The notes beneath the pieces were generated by a model. That model made no database searches. It saw only the letters and a program-made list of their open reading frames with translations, and had not been told where the DNA came from. The translations under genes and the position numbers were made by a program. This document shows, piece after piece, positions 45,902 through 56,916 of a stretch of DNA of 64,000 nucleotides (positions within the stretch are counted from its first letter, which is position 1; every line of letters starts with the position of its first letter). The DNA lies in contig JAABQU010000233.1 in the NCBI GenBank assembly GCA_011391285.1, positions 1 through 64,000 of the forward strand. The letters run 5' to 3'. The DNA comes from Thiobacillus sp. GTDB lineage: Bacteria > Pseudomonadota > Gammaproteobacteria > Burkholderiales > Thiobacillaceae.

Positions 45902-45917
45902 GACAACAGGAGCTGTC

Positions 45918-47084
45918 ATGCAAAAGGATTTCATTTTCACGTCTGAGTCGGTGTCTGAAGGGCATCCCGACAAGATGGCGGATCAAGTGTCGGACGCAGT
46001 GCTCGACGCGATTCTAACCCAGGACAAACATGCGCGCGTGGCGTGCGAGACCCTGCTGACCACAGGTCTGTGTGTCATTGCCGGCGAAATCACTACCACG
46101 GCGGTGGTCGACTTCAACACGGTCGCGCGCCAGACCATCAAGCGCATCGGCTACGACTCGTCCGAAGTCGGCTTCGACTACAACACCTGCGCGGTCATGG
46201 TCACTGTCGGCAAGCAGTCGCCCGACATCGCGCAGGGCGTGAACGAGGGCGAGGGCATGTTCCTCGACCAGGGTGCCGGCGACCAGGGCCTGATGTTCGG
46301 CTACGCCTGCAATGAAACCCCGGTGCTGATGCCGCTGCCGATCCACCTCGCGCACCGCCTGACCGAGCGCCAGTCAGAACTGCGCAAGGACGGCCGCCTG
46401 CCGTGGCTGCGCCCGGATGCCAAGTCGCAGGTGTCGGTCCGCTATGTCGACGGCAAGCCGCATTCCATCGACACCGTTGTGCTCTCCACCCAGCATCATC
46501 CCGAGGTCTCGCACGCCGTGCTGACCGAGGCGGTGATCGAGGAAATCATCAAGCCGGTGGTGCCGAAGGGCATGCTGACTGCCGATACGCGCTACCTGGT
46601 CAATCCCACTGGTCGTTTCGTGGTGGGCGGGCCGATGGGCGATGCGGGTCTCACCGGCCGCAAGATCATCGTCGACACCTACGGCGGCGCAGCCCCGCAC
46701 GGCGGCGGCGCGTTCTCCGGCAAGGATCCGTCCAAGGTTGACCGTTCGGCGTCCTACGCCGGCCGCTACGTGGCGAAGAACGTCGTCGCCGCCGGCCTCG
46801 CCGACAAGTGCCTGGTGCAGGTGAGCTACGCCATCGGCGTCGCCAAGCCGACCTCGCTGATGGTCGACACCTTCGGCACGAACAAGATTCCCGAAGCCAA
46901 GATCGTCGAACTGATCCAGAGCCACTTCGACCTGCGTCCCAAGGGCATCATCCAGATGCTCGATCTGATGCGGCCGATCTATTCCCGCACCGCGAGCTAC
47001 GGCCACTTCGGCCGCGAGGAGCCGGACTTCACCTGGGAAGCCACCGACAAGGCGGCCGAACTGAAAGCCGCGGCGGGGCTCTGA
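45918..47084 (+). CDS. metK: S-adenosylmethionine synthetase
   Basis: Makes SAM from methionine and ATP. The 388-residue product has [16 protein letters not shown], the ATP-binding [12 protein letters not shown], the phosphate loop [16 protein letters not shown], and [12 protein letters not shown]. The ATG at 45918 follows AGGAG at a good distance; the frame is open upstream but without support. It heads the plus-strand methyl-cycle region that continues with ahcY and metF, with an exchanger gene four bases downstream. Confidence 0.98.
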   Translation: MQKDFIFTSESVSEGHPDKMADQVSDAVLDAILTQDKHARVACETLLTTGLCVIAGEITTTAVVDFNTVARQTIKRIGYDSSEVGFDYNTCAVMVTVGKQSPDIAQGVNEGEGMFLDQGAGDQGLMFGYACNETPVLMPLPIHLAHRLTERQSELRKDGRLPWLRPDAKSQVSVRYVDGKPHSIDTVVLSTQHHPEVSHAVLTEAVIEEIIKPVVPKGMLTADTRYLVNPTGRFVVGGPMGDAGLTGRKIIVDTYGGAAPHGGGAFSGKDPSKVDRSASYAGRYVAKNVVAAGLADKCLVQVSYAIGVAKPTSLMVDTFGTNKIPEAKIVELIQSHFDLRPKGIIQMLDLMRPIYSRTASYGHFGREEPDFTWEATDKAAELKAAAGL

Positions 47085-47088
47085 AACC

Positions 47089-48162
47089 ATGCTGATGCAG
47101 GCGTTGATGTTCGTGTTCGGGCTATTGGCGCTGGTCGTCGGCGCCGAGGCGCTAGTGCGCGGCGCATCACGGCTGGCCGTGTCGTGGGGCATCTCGCCGC
47201 TGGTGGTGGGCCTCACCGTGGTGGCGTTCGGCACCAGTGCGCCGGAAATGGCCGTTTCGGTCGGCGCCGCGTTGTCCGGTTCGTCCGATCTCGCGATCGG
47301 CAACGTCGTCGGCAGCAACATCGCCAACGTCATGCTGATTCTGGGTATCTCCGCGCTCATTGCACCGTTGCTGGTGCACGAGCAGATCATCCGCCAGGAA
47401 ATTCCCATCATGATCGGTGCTTCGCTGGTGGTGGTGGCGATGGCGCTCGACGGCAACATCGGCCGTATCGAGGCCGGCCTGCTGTTTGCGGGCGTAATTG
47501 CCTACACCCTCTTCCTGGTCGTGCAGTCGCGGCGCGCCTCGAAAGACACCGAGGACGAATTTGCGAGCGAAATCCCGACCAGTCAGTGGGACCGCCACTG
47601 GGGCGTGCAGGCGGCGCTGGTGGCGGGCGGCCTGGCCTTGCTGGTGCTGGGCGCCGACTGGCTGGTGGGCGCGGCGGTGGTGTTCGCCAAGGTGATGGGG
47701 GTGAGCGACCTTGTCATCGGCCTCACGGTGGTGGCGGTGGGCACCTCGATGCCGGAAATCGCCACCTCGCTCATCGCGGCCTTGCGCGGCCAGCGCGACA
47801 TCGCGGTGGGCAACGTGGTAGGCAGCAACATCTTCAACCTGCTGGCGGTGCTGGGTGCGGCGGGGCTGGTGTCGGCCGGCGGACTGGCGGTGCCGGACGC
47901 GGCCCGCAACTTCGACCTGTGGGTGATGCTGGCGGTCGCCTTCGCCTGCCTGCCCATCCTGCTGACCGGACGCGAAATCGCGCGCTGGGAAGGCGGGGTA
48001 TTTCTCGCTTACTACGCCGCCTATCTGCTGTATCTGGTACTGGCCGCACAGCAGCACGACGGCCTGCAGGCCTTTTCCAGCGTGATGCTGAGCTATGTCA
48101 TGCCCTTGACCGCGGTGACCCTGCTGGTCAGCTTCCTCAAGCGGCAGCCGCCTAGGCTATAA
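47089..48162 (+). CDS. calcium/sodium antiporter (CaCA family)
   Basis: A 357-residue membrane exchanger with two homologous halves, each carrying the alpha-repeat signature: VVAFGTSAPEMAVSVGAA with GNVVGSNIANV (first), and VVAVGTSMPEIATSLIAA with GNVVGSNIFNLLAVLG (second). About ten membrane segments are visible. It begins four bases after metK. Its stop codon is embedded in a TATAAT hexamer that looks like the promoter of the downstream SAH riboswitch. Confidence 0.92.
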   Translation: MLMQALMFVFGLLALVVGAEALVRGASRLAVSWGISPLVVGLTVVAFGTSAPEMAVSVGAALSGSSDLAIGNVVGSNIANVMLILGISALIAPLLVHEQIIRQEIPIMIGASLVVVAMALDGNIGRIEAGLLFAGVIAYTLFLVVQSRRASKDTEDEFASEIPTSQWDRHWGVQAALVAGGLALLVLGADWLVGAAVVFAKVMGVSDLVIGLTVVAVGTSMPEIATSLIAALRGQRDIAVGNVVGSNIFNLLAVLGAAGLVSAGGLAVPDAARNFDLWVMLAVAFACLPILLTGREIARWEGGVFLAYYAAYLLYLVLAAQQHDGLQAFSSVMLSYVMPLTAVTLLVSFLKRQPPRL

Positions 48163-48163
48163 T
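48158..48163 (+). promoter_or_regulatory. -10 element (TATAAT) for the ahcY leader
   Basis: A perfect -10 hexamer overlapping the stop codon of the exchanger gene. A start site about seven to eight bases downstream would fall on the first base of the SAH aptamer. A good -35 is not evident. Confidence 0.6.
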
Positions 48164-48170
48164 CCGTTTT

Positions 48171-48237
48171 CCGAGGAGCGCTGCGAGGCGGGTTTCCCCC
48201 CGTCCCCAGGCTCGGAAAGGCAACAACCGCGCTCACC
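48171..48237 (+). ncRNA. SAH riboswitch (S-adenosylhomocysteine aptamer) controlling ahcY
   Basis: Matches the SAH aptamer core: CCGAGGAGCGCTGCGA at the 5' side, CAGGCTCGG, then GGCAAC and CGCGCTCACC. Pairings seen: GAGCGC (48176-48181) with GCGCTC (48229-48234), and the pseudoknot CCGAG (48171-48175) with CTCGG (48211-48215). The 3' strand CGCTCACC (48230-48237) can instead pair with GGTGAGCG (48270-48277), a plausible expression platform. Known SAH riboswitches turn on ahcY when SAH accumulates. Confidence 0.93.
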
Positions 48238-48328
48238 TTTTTCTCAACCCTGCCGGGTTTGGGACGTTGGGTGAGCGACACCGTCGCCAGATTCCTCCGC
48301 CCTCCCGGCCACATGCATGGAGCATCGT

Positions 48329-49750
<1,422 letters not shown>

Positions 49751-49776
49751 TCGACCTCACCTGAAAGGAGCGCGCC

Positions 49777-50124
49777 ATGCGTTTGCTGCTGCTGTGGATT
49801 CTGAATGCCGTCGCCCTGCTGGCGGTGACGTATCTCCTGCCCACCATTCAGGTGTCGGGCTTCGGCACGGCGCTGGTCGCCGCGCTGGTGCTCGGCTTCA
49901 TCAATACGTTGGTGCGGCCGGTGCTGGCGATTCTCACCTTGCCGATCACGGTGCTGACGCTGGGGATTTTCTATCTTGTTCTGAACGGCCTGTTGTTCTG
50001 GCTCGCCAGCGCGCTGCTCCCGGGGTTCCAGGTGCAGGGCTTCGTCTCGGCGATGGTCGGTGCGATCCTCTACGGCGTGATCGCCTGGGCGCTTTCCGCC
50101 CTCATCCCCAATAAAAAAGGTTGA
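49777..50124 (+). CDS. small four-helix membrane protein (phage holin family 4 / DUF)
   Basis: A 115-residue protein with four membrane segments, including LLLLWILNAVALLAVTYLLP and a second pair ending IAWALSALIPNKKG. It belongs to the widespread phage-holin-like family of PF04020 type; these are chromosomal genes of unknown function. AAAGGAG precedes the ATG. It is 26 bases after ahcY and before metF. Confidence 0.85.
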   Translation: MRLLLLWILNAVALLAVTYLLPTIQVSGFGTALVAALVLGFINTLVRPVLAILTLPITVLTLGIFYLVLNGLLFWLASALLPGFQVQGFVSAMVGAILYGVIAWALSALIPNKKG

Positions 50125-50133
50125 ACACCCGGG

Positions 50134-50149
50134 CGCACCTTCGGGTGCG
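50134..50149 (+). other. UUCG-capped hairpin between the small membrane protein and metF
   Basis: CGCACC and GGTGCG around a TTCG tetraloop, 27 bases before the metF ATG. No T-run follows. It may stabilise the mRNA or attenuate. Confidence 0.4.
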
Positions 50150-50175
50150 TCCAACTCCTATTTCAAGGTTCAAGC

Positions 50176-51009
50176 ATGACCGAACGCACATTCAGCTTTG
50201 AATTCTTCCCGCCCAAGACAGCGGAGGGCGCCGAAAAATTGCGCGCCACGCGCAAGCAACTGGCGCAGCTCAACCCCAAGTTCTTCTCCGTCACCTTCGG
50301 TGCCGGCGGCTCCACCCGCGACCGCACCCTGGAAACCGTGCGTGAAATCCAGGCCGACGGCAGCGAAGCCGCACCGCACCTGTCGTGCATTGGCTCGACC
50401 GAGGAGAACATCCGCGACATCCTCAACGAATACAGAAACCAGGGCATCCGCCACCTGGTTGCGCTGCGCGGCGACCTGCCCTCGGGCAGCATGGACGCCG
50501 GTGCCTTCAACTACGCTAACGAACTGGTGGCCTTCATTCGAAAGGAAACCGGCGACTGGTTCGAGATCGAAGTCGCCGCCTATCCGGAAGTGCATCCGCA
50601 GGCGCGCTCCTACACGGAAGACCTTACCAACTTCAAGCGCAAGGTCGACGCCGGCGCGGATGCGGCGATCACGCAGTATTTCTTCAATGCCGACGCCTAC
50701 TTCAATTTCGTCGAAGACGCCCGCGCATTGGGCGTTTCCATTCCCATCGTTCCCGGCATCATGCCGATCGGCAATTACGTGCAACTGGCGCGGTTTTCCG
50801 ACGCCTGCGGTGCGGAAATCCCGCGCTGGCTGCGGAAAAAGCTAGAGATATACGGCGACGACTTGCCGTCGCTGCGGGCCTTCGGGCTGGATGTGGTGAC
50901 CGACCTGTGCGACCGGCTGCTTGCCGGCGGTGCGCCGGGGCTGCACTTCTACACCATGAACCAAGCCGGTCCCAGCACCACCATCTGGCAGCGGCTGGGA
51001 CTGTCCTAG
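50176..51009 (+). CDS. metF: 5,10-methylenetetrahydrofolate reductase
   Basis: FAD enzyme that makes 5-methyltetrahydrofolate for methionine synthesis. The 277-residue product has the N-terminal FSFEFFPPKT with the catalytic glutamate, FSVTFGAGGSTRDRTLE, LVALRGDLPSG, and ITQYFFNADAYFNFVEDAR. It closes the methyl-cycle run metK, ahcY, metF and is followed by a strong terminator. Confidence 0.97.
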   Translation: MTERTFSFEFFPPKTAEGAEKLRATRKQLAQLNPKFFSVTFGAGGSTRDRTLETVREIQADGSEAAPHLSCIGSTEENIRDILNEYRNQGIRHLVALRGDLPSGSMDAGAFNYANELVAFIRKETGDWFEIEVAAYPEVHPQARSYTEDLTNFKRKVDAGADAAITQYFFNADAYFNFVEDARALGVSIPIVPGIMPIGNYVQLARFSDACGAEIPRWLRKKLEIYGDDLPSLRAFGLDVVTDLCDRLLAGGAPGLHFYTMNQAGPSTTIWQRLGLS

Positions 51010-51053
51010 CCGCATTTGCCCTGGACGGCACTGTTGTTTATCACCGAATCAGG

Positions 51054-51092
51054 GACGTAAAAAAGGCGCCAACATGGCGCCTTTTTTACGTC
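51054..51092. terminator. rho-independent terminator after metF
   Basis: A perfect 17-base inverted repeat (GACGTAAAAAAGGCGCC and its complement) with loop AACAT, containing six A and six T. It lies between metF and the convergent aminotransferase and can act both ways. Confidence 0.95.
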
Positions 51093-51105
51093 GGGTGTTG
51101 TGTGT

Positions 51106-52221
51106 TCAAGGCAGGCAGGCTTTCAGTGCCTTCAGGCAGTAGTCGACGTTTTCCTGCTTCGCCGAGTAGCCCATCAGACCGATGCGCCAGATCTTGCCGG
51201 CCATGTCGCCGAGGCCGGCGCCGATTTCCAGGTTGAATTCGTTCAGCAGGCGGGCGCGGATCGCCGCCTCGTCGACGCCTTCCGGCACGTAGATCGAATT
51301 CAACTGCGGCAGGCGCGCGGAGGCCTCGACCACGTACTTGAGGCCCATGGCTTCGAGCCCCGTCTTCAGCTTTTCATGCATCGCGCGGTGGCGCGCCCAG
51401 GCGTTTTCCAGGCCTTCCTCCTCCAGGATCACCAGCGCTTCGTGCAGGCCGTACATCGGGTTGATCGGGGCAGTGTGGTGGTAGGTTCGCTTGCCGGCGG
51501 ACTGCCAATAGCCGAGCACCAGATTCAGATCGAGGAACCAGCTCTGGACCGGGGTCGTGCGCGCCTTGATGCGGGCGATCGCTTTTCCGGAAAACGAGAC
51601 GGGTGAGAGACCGGGGGTGCACGACAGGCATTTCTGGCTGCCGGAATAGGCCGCGTCGATGCCCCATTTGTCCAGATACACCGGCGTGCCGCCGAGGCTG
51701 GTGACGCAGTCCATGATGGTGAGCGCGCCGAACTCCTGGGCGATCTTTGCGAGCGCTTCGGCGTCGCTTTGCGCGCCGGTCGAGGTCTCGGCATGCACGA
51801 AGGCGAGAATTTTCGCGTCGGGATTCGCCTGGAAAGCCTCGCGTACCTTCTGCGGATCGACCGGCTTGCCCCAGGCGTCGTCGACGATCACCGGCACGCC
51901 GCCGGTGCGCTTGACGTTTTCCAGCATGCGGCCGCCGAACACGCCGTTGCGGCAGACGATCACCTTGTCTCCCGGTTCCACCAGGTTGACGAAGCACATT
52001 TCCATCCCCGCCGAACCGGGCGCCGAGACTGGGAAGGTCAGCACATTCTCGGTCTGGAACGCCATGCGCAGCATCGATTTGATCTGCTCCATCAGGTCGA
52101 CGAAAGCCGGATCGAGGTGGCCGATGGTAGGGCGTGCCATTGCCTCGAGGATGCGCTGCGGCACGTCGGAAGGCCCGGGGCCCATGAGGATGCGCTTGGG
52201 GGGGATGAAAGAAGCCGTCAT
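51106..52221 (-). CDS. alanine/serine-glyoxylate aminotransferase family protein
   Basis: A class-V PLP aminotransferase of 371 residues. It shows the family N-terminus RILMGPGPSDVPQRILEAM, PGSAGMEMCFVNLVEPGD, the aspartate region IMDCVTSLGG, and the PLP lysine in YSGSQKCLSCTPGLSP. Substrates are probably glyoxylate with alanine or serine; which one is not decidable here. It is convergent with metF and has an AAGG ribosome site very close to the ATG. Confidence 0.88.
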   Translation of the reverse strand: MTASFIPPKRILMGPGPSDVPQRILEAMARPTIGHLDPAFVDLMEQIKSMLRMAFQTENVLTFPVSAPGSAGMEMCFVNLVEPGDKVIVCRNGVFGGRMLENVKRTGGVPVIVDDAWGKPVDPQKVREAFQANPDAKILAFVHAETSTGAQSDAEALAKIAQEFGALTIMDCVTSLGGTPVYLDKWGIDAAYSGSQKCLSCTPGLSPVSFSGKAIARIKARTTPVQSWFLDLNLVLGYWQSAGKRTYHHTAPINPMYGLHEALVILEEEGLENAWARHRAMHEKLKTGLEAMGLKYVVEASARLPQLNSIYVPEGVDEAAIRARLLNEFNLEIGAGLGDMAGKIWRIGLMGYSAKQENVDYCLKALKACLP

Positions 52222-52387
52222 AACCTTGTTACCTGTGTGGAAAGTGTCAATTAAAACAAAGGCTTGATTCTACGGGCAAATGGCGGGGCAGGAAAATTCC
52301 ACGTGGATCCGCGCCAAGGCGACGCTTGGTTGCGGCCGCGCTTGCCGAGGCTATGTTTAGATTTTGGCAGTGGGATGGAGGTGGGAC

Positions 52388-52897
52388 ATGAGCAGACTTC
52401 CGGTTTCAGTGCTCGGCGGGCTGTGTTTTCTGGGCATCGAGATAGGGGGAATACCGCTTGCGGCCGCGTCCGCGGACCTCACGCTGACCGATGCAGACAG
52501 GCTGGCGGCATTCAAGGCGGCGGGCGCCCTGCAGCGAAAAGGGATGTGGGTCATGTGCGCGGACGATCCCAACAGCAGCGGAGCGACCATCGATACCGTG
52601 CACGATCTCAACGGCGACGGCCGTCCTGAAGCCGTGGTGACCGAAGGCGGCACGTTTTGCTACGGTCATGCCGGAACCGGATACCAGTTGCTGAGCAAGC
52701 AGGCCGACGGGAAGTGGCGCGTGATGACCGGTAGCAGCGGCATCCCCGAATTCCTCAAGACGAAAGGCGTCGGCGGCTGGCCCGACATCTCGGTCGGCGG
52801 TCCAGGATTCTGTTTCCCGGTGCAACGCTGGAACGGCAAGGCCTACGCGCTGCACCGGTTCGAGTATGAGGGCAAGCGCTGCACGCCGCAGCGCTGA
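52388..52897 (+). CDS. small exported protein of unknown function
   Basis: A 169-residue protein with a signal peptide (about 1-30, ending in AAASA). It has a DLNGDGRPEAVV segment that looks like an FG-GAP or Ca2+-binding loop, and cysteines (MCADDP, TFCYG, GFCFP, RCTPQ) that may form disulfides in the periplasm. GGAGG lies six bases before the ATG. It is convergent with ttcA, ten bases apart. The 166 bases upstream, shared with the divergent aminotransferase, hold no recognisable signal. Confidence 0.72.
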   Translation: MSRLPVSVLGGLCFLGIEIGGIPLAAASADLTLTDADRLAAFKAAGALQRKGMWVMCADDPNSSGATIDTVHDLNGDGRPEAVVTEGGTFCYGHAGTGYQLLSKQADGKWRVMTGSSGIPEFLKTKGVGGWPDISVGGPGFCFPVQRWNGKAYALHRFEYEGKRCTPQR

Positions 52898-52907
52898 GCG
52901 TCGGGCT

Positions 52908-53663
52908 TCAGGCCGGCGGCTCGCCCATCAGCGGGCGCATCGCGGTGAGCAGGCTGTTGAAGATGCGCGGGTGCTGCTTCTCCTGTTCGGCCAGCATCTG
53001 CTTCATCGCATAACGTTGCTGCGGCTTGGCAAAACAGGCGGGGCAGTTCTCGAAAATCACCGGCAGGCCGGCGTCGGCGGCGAAGGCGCGGGTCTGGCGT
53101 TCGCGTACGTAGGCAAACGGCCGGATGATGCGCAGGTCGCCGGCATCGTTGAGATAGTGCGGCGACATGGTCCGGAGCTTGCCGCCGAACAGCATCGACA
53201 TCATCAGCGTCTCGGCCAGATCGTCCAGGTGCTGCGCCAGCGCGATGACATTGCAGTTCTGCTCGCGGGCGACGCGGTAGAGAATGCCGCGCCGCATTCT
53301 TGAGCAATACGCGCAGTAGGAATCGGAATCCCTGGTCAGCGTCTTCTGCGCCTCTTCCAGGATGGGTTGCGACTCGAGGAAATAGGGCACGCCGAGTTCC
53401 GCCATGTAGGGCTTCAAGGGCGCAGGGTCGTACTGGTCGGATTGCGGATCGACCGTGCAGGCGAGCAACTCGAATTTGACCGGGGCCTTCTGTTGCAGGT
53501 GGTGCAGCGTGTGCAGCAAGGAAAGCGAATCCTTGCCGCCCGAGAGCCCAAGCAGGATGCGGTCGCCGTCGCGGATCATGCGGTAGTCGCCGATGGCACG
53601 GCCGGCGCCGGTGATGAGCGAGCGCGCCGGTTTCACCCAGCCGGTCGGGGCGTCGTGGCTCAT
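52908..53663 (-). CDS. ttcA: tRNA 2-thiocytidine biosynthesis protein TtcA
   Basis: Thiolates cytidine 32 in certain tRNAs, using ATP and an iron-sulfur cluster. The 251-residue product has the PP-loop LSGGKDSL (40-47), the C117-A-Y-C120 pair in YCAYCSRMRRG, and a further Cys in FENCPACF. Its start overlaps the msbA stop by four bases (ATGA), so it is the last gene of mgtE-msbA-ttcA. Confidence 0.95.
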   Translation of the reverse strand: MSHDAPTGWVKPARSLITGAGRAIGDYRMIRDGDRILLGLSGGKDSLSLLHTLHHLQQKAPVKFELLACTVDPQSDQYDPAPLKPYMAELGVPYFLESQPILEEAQKTLTRDSDSYCAYCSRMRRGILYRVAREQNCNVIALAQHLDDLAETLMMSMLFGGKLRTMSPHYLNDAGDLRIIRPFAYVRERQTRAFAADAGLPVIFENCPACFAKPQQRYAMKQMLAEQEKQHPRIFNSLLTAMRPLMGEPPA

Positions 53664-55402
53664 GCGGAAAACTGCAGCGCGTGCAACTGCGCGTAGCGTC
53701 CCTGTTTGGCGATCAAGTCGGCGTGGCTGCCGGTCTCGACGATATGCCCGCCTTCCAGCACGATGATGCGGTCAGCGCGCTCCACAGTGGAGAGCCGGTG
53801 GGCGATGACCAGCGTGGTGCGGTTTTGCATCAGCGTTTCGAGCGCCGCTTGCACGTGGCGTTCTGATTCGTTGTCGAGCGCCGAGGTGGCTTCGTCGAGA
53901 ATCAGCAGGGGGGCGTTTTTCAGGATCGCGCGGGCAATGGCGATGCGCTGGCGCTGTCCGCCGGAGAGCCGCATGCCGTTCTCGCCGATCAGCGTCTGCA
54001 GGCCGTCGGGCATGGACTGGATAAAGTCCCAGGCATGGGCTGCGATGCAGGCGGCCCGAATCTCGTCAGGCGTGGCATCGCGTTTCGTTCCATAGGCGAT
54101 GTTGTGCGCCAGCGTGTCGTTGAACAGCACCACATCCTGCGAGACCAGCGCGATGTGGCTGCGCAGGTTCTGCAGGCGGATGTCGTGGATGTCGATGCCA
54201 TCGAGTGTGATCGTGCCGGAATCGGGGTCGTAGAAACGCGGCACCAGATTGGCCAGCGTCGTCTTGCCCGAGCCCGAGGCACCGACCAGCGCCACGGTCT
54301 CGCCGGGCGCGATGTCGAGGGTGATGTGATCCAGCGCGGGAACGGTCTTGCCGGGATAGGTCAGCGTCACGTCGCGCAGTGCCAACCGTCCTTCGATGCG
54401 GGTGAGTGCGCGGGTGCCGGTGTCGCGTTCGGCGTCCTGGTCGAGCATCGCGAATATGGTTTCGGCGGCAGCCAGGCCGCGCTGCAGCTGGTCGTTGACC
54501 GCAGTGAGCCTTTTGAGCGGACCGAACAGCAGCAGCATGGCCATGAAGAAGGCGACGAATCCACCCACCGTGGTGGTGTTGCTCGATGCCTGCCCGGCCG
54601 CGATGTAGACGATGATCGCCAGCGCACTCGCTGCGATCAACTGGATGATGGGGTCGTAGATCGCGTTGGCAGCAACGCGCTTCATCTCGTACTGGCGCGC
54701 CAGATTGGCGGCCTGATTAAAGCGGCTCTGCTCGTAGTCCTCGCCGCCGTAGAGCTTGACCACGCGATGACCGCCCACCGCCTCGTCGATGACCTGGGTG
54801 AGGTCGCCGATGTTCTGTTGCGCCTTGCGCGACAGGCCACGCAGCCGCGTGCTGGCCACACGCACCACCCACAAGGTGAGCGGCACCATCGCGAACACGA
54901 TCAGCGTCAGTTGCCAGTTCAGCCATAGCAAATAGCCCAGCAGTCCCAGAATCGTCACGGTGTCGCGCACCAGCGTGGTGAGCGAAGTGGTGGCCGACTG
55001 CGTGACCTGGGTGACGTTGAACGCCAGATAGGCAATCAGCTGGCCACTGGGGTTCTGGTCGAAGTAGCGCGTCGGCAGCGTCATCAGCTTGTCGAACATG
55101 GCGGCGCGCAGGTCCATCACCAGGCGGCTGCCCACCCAGGCCATGCAGTAGGTGCTGATGAAGGCGGTCACGCCGCGCACCACGAACAAGGCCAGGAGCA
55201 ACATCGGAATCCAGCGGATGAAGTCCTGGTTCTTGGCAACAAGACCCTCGTCGAGCAGCGGCTTGAACAGTGCCGGCAGCAGCGGTTCGGTGGCAGCGGT
55301 GAGGACCAGCGCGACGAGAGACAGCGCAAACATGCGCCAGTAAGGCTTTACATAGCGCAGCAGGCGCAGATACAGGGTCTTGCTGTCAGGGACCGCCTTC
55401 AT
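53660..55402 (-). CDS. msbA: lipid A export ATP-binding/permease protein MsbA
   Basis: Homodimeric ABC exporter that flips lipid A-core across the inner membrane. The 580-residue half-transporter has six membrane helices in the first 320 residues, then an ABC ATPase with Walker A GASGSGKTT, signature LSGGQRQRIAIARA, and Walker B LLILDEATSALD. ATGA overlaps join it to mgtE and ttcA. Confidence 0.94.
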   Translation of the reverse strand: MKAVPDSKTLYLRLLRYVKPYWRMFALSLVALVLTAATEPLLPALFKPLLDEGLVAKNQDFIRWIPMLLLALFVVRGVTAFISTYCMAWVGSRLVMDLRAAMFDKLMTLPTRYFDQNPSGQLIAYLAFNVTQVTQSATTSLTTLVRDTVTILGLLGYLLWLNWQLTLIVFAMVPLTLWVVRVASTRLRGLSRKAQQNIGDLTQVIDEAVGGHRVVKLYGGEDYEQSRFNQAANLARQYEMKRVAANAIYDPIIQLIAASALAIIVYIAAGQASSNTTTVGGFVAFFMAMLLLFGPLKRLTAVNDQLQRGLAAAETIFAMLDQDAERDTGTRALTRIEGRLALRDVTLTYPGKTVPALDHITLDIAPGETVALVGASGSGKTTLANLVPRFYDPDSGTITLDGIDIHDIRLQNLRSHIALVSQDVVLFNDTLAHNIAYGTKRDATPDEIRAACIAAHAWDFIQSMPDGLQTLIGENGMRLSGGQRQRIAIARAILKNAPLLILDEATSALDNESERHVQAALETLMQNRTTLVIAHRLSTVERADRIIVLEGGHIVETGSHADLIAKQGRYAQLHALQFSA

Positions 55403-56841
55403 AGCAGCAGGATGGTGGCAAGGCCGAGGAAGATGAAGAAGCCCATGCTGTCGGTGGTAAAGGTGAGCAGTACCGACGAGCCGACGGCCGGATCACGCTT
55501 CATGCGTTCCAGCGTCATCGGGATGAAGATGCCGGCCAGCGCGGCGACAATCAGGTTGAGCAGCATCGCCAGCGCCATCACTCCGCCCAACGCAACGTTG
55601 TCGTACAGAAGCCAGGCGAAGACACCGACCACCGAGCCCCACAGCAGTCCGTTGAACAGGGCGACGCCGAGTTCCTTCACGACCAGGCGGCGTGCGTTGG
55701 CCTGGGTGATCTGGCCCAGCGCCAGGCCGCGCACGATCAGCGCGATGGTCTGGTTGCCGGTGTTGCCGCCGATGCCGGCGATGATGGGCATCAGCGCCGC
55801 CAGGGCGGCGAGCTTTTCGATGCTGCCCTCGAACGCGCCGATCACGCGCGACGCGATGAAGGCGGTGGCGAGATTGATCGACAGCCACATCCAGCGGTTC
55901 TTGGCCGAGCGCCAGACGGTGGAGAACAGGTCTTCCTCCTCCTTCAGGCCGGCCATCGACAGCATGTCGGCGTCGGCCGATTCGCGGATGTAGTCGACCA
56001 CCGCATCGACCGTGAGACGGCCGATCAGCCGCCCCTGTATATCCACTACCGGCGCCATCACCAGGTCGTAGCGCTCGAACGCCTGAGCGGCTTCCTGCGC
56101 CTCGTCCTCGGGGTGGAACTTGACGAAATCCTCGACCATGACTGCTGCCACCGAAACTTCCGGGTCGGAGGTCAACAGTCTTTTCAGCGGCAGCACGCCG
56201 ATGATCGCGTCGTCGCGGTCCACCACGAACAGTTTGTCGAGCTGGTCGGGCAGTTCGCCCAGGCGGCGCAGGTAGCGCAGCGCGACTTCCAGGGTGACGT
56301 CGGCGCGGATCGTCACCATCTCGAAGTCCATCAGCGCGCCCACCGTATCTTCCGGATAGGCCAGCGCAGATTGAAGGTGCGCGCGCTTCTGCGCATCGAG
56401 GGTGGTGAGCAGTTCCTGGATCACGTCGTGCGGCAGATCGGCCGCGATGTCGGCGATCTCGTCGGTGTCCAGCGACTCGGCGGCGGCCAGCAGTTCCGCC
56501 TTGTCCATCGTCTGGATCAGCGATTCGCGAACCGAGTCGGACACCTCCAGCAGAATTTCGCCGTCGTTCTCCGCGCTGACCAGGCTCCATACCAGTCGGC
56601 GCTCGTCCAGCGGCAGCGCTTCCAGGATGTAGGCGATGTCGGCCGGGTGCAGGGCTTCCAGCTTGCGCTGCAGCTCGTTCAGGTTCTGCTTGTGGACCAG
56701 GTTTTCCACCAGATCCTGACGCGGCCCCCCCTGTTTGTGGACGAGTTCCTCCACCAGCCGCATCTTGGCGAGCAGGTCTTGCACCTGCGCGAGGTGGGCC
56801 TCCAGGTTGTCCTGCGACTGGCTTTCGAGGGTGTCGGTCAT
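55399..56841 (-). CDS. mgtE: magnesium transporter MgtE
   Basis: A 480-residue Mg2+ channel. It has an N-terminal helical domain (HPADIAYILEALPLDERRLV), a pair of CBS domains (about 160-280, with MDFEMVTIRADVTLEVAL), and five membrane helices with the pore motif GIGGNTGNQTIALIVRGLALG. The Mg2+-gated mechanism of the family is presumed. The end overlaps the msbA start by four bases. No Mg riboswitch is evident in the 75-base leader. Confidence 0.95.
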   Translation of the reverse strand: MTDTLESQSQDNLEAHLAQVQDLLAKMRLVEELVHKQGGPRQDLVENLVHKQNLNELQRKLEALHPADIAYILEALPLDERRLVWSLVSAENDGEILLEVSDSVRESLIQTMDKAELLAAAESLDTDEIADIAADLPHDVIQELLTTLDAQKRAHLQSALAYPEDTVGALMDFEMVTIRADVTLEVALRYLRRLGELPDQLDKLFVVDRDDAIIGVLPLKRLLTSDPEVSVAAVMVEDFVKFHPEDEAQEAAQAFERYDLVMAPVVDIQGRLIGRLTVDAVVDYIRESADADMLSMAGLKEEEDLFSTVWRSAKNRWMWLSINLATAFIASRVIGAFEGSIEKLAALAALMPIIAGIGGNTGNQTIALIVRGLALGQITQANARRLVVKELGVALFNGLLWGSVVGVFAWLLYDNVALGGVMALAMLLNLIVAALAGIFIPMTLERMKRDPAVGSSVLLTFTTDSMGFFIFLGLATILLL

Positions 56842-56916
56842 GGCGCGGAAGTCAAAAAGGCCCCGCGATTGTAACGCGCTATGGCGCGCAAGCGCCTGCT
56901 CGCGAGGCGCATCAAC

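Noticed and set aside
56842..56916. Mg2+ riboswitch before mgtE
   Set aside because: The gap is 75 bases and shows no M-box or mgtA-type leader features.
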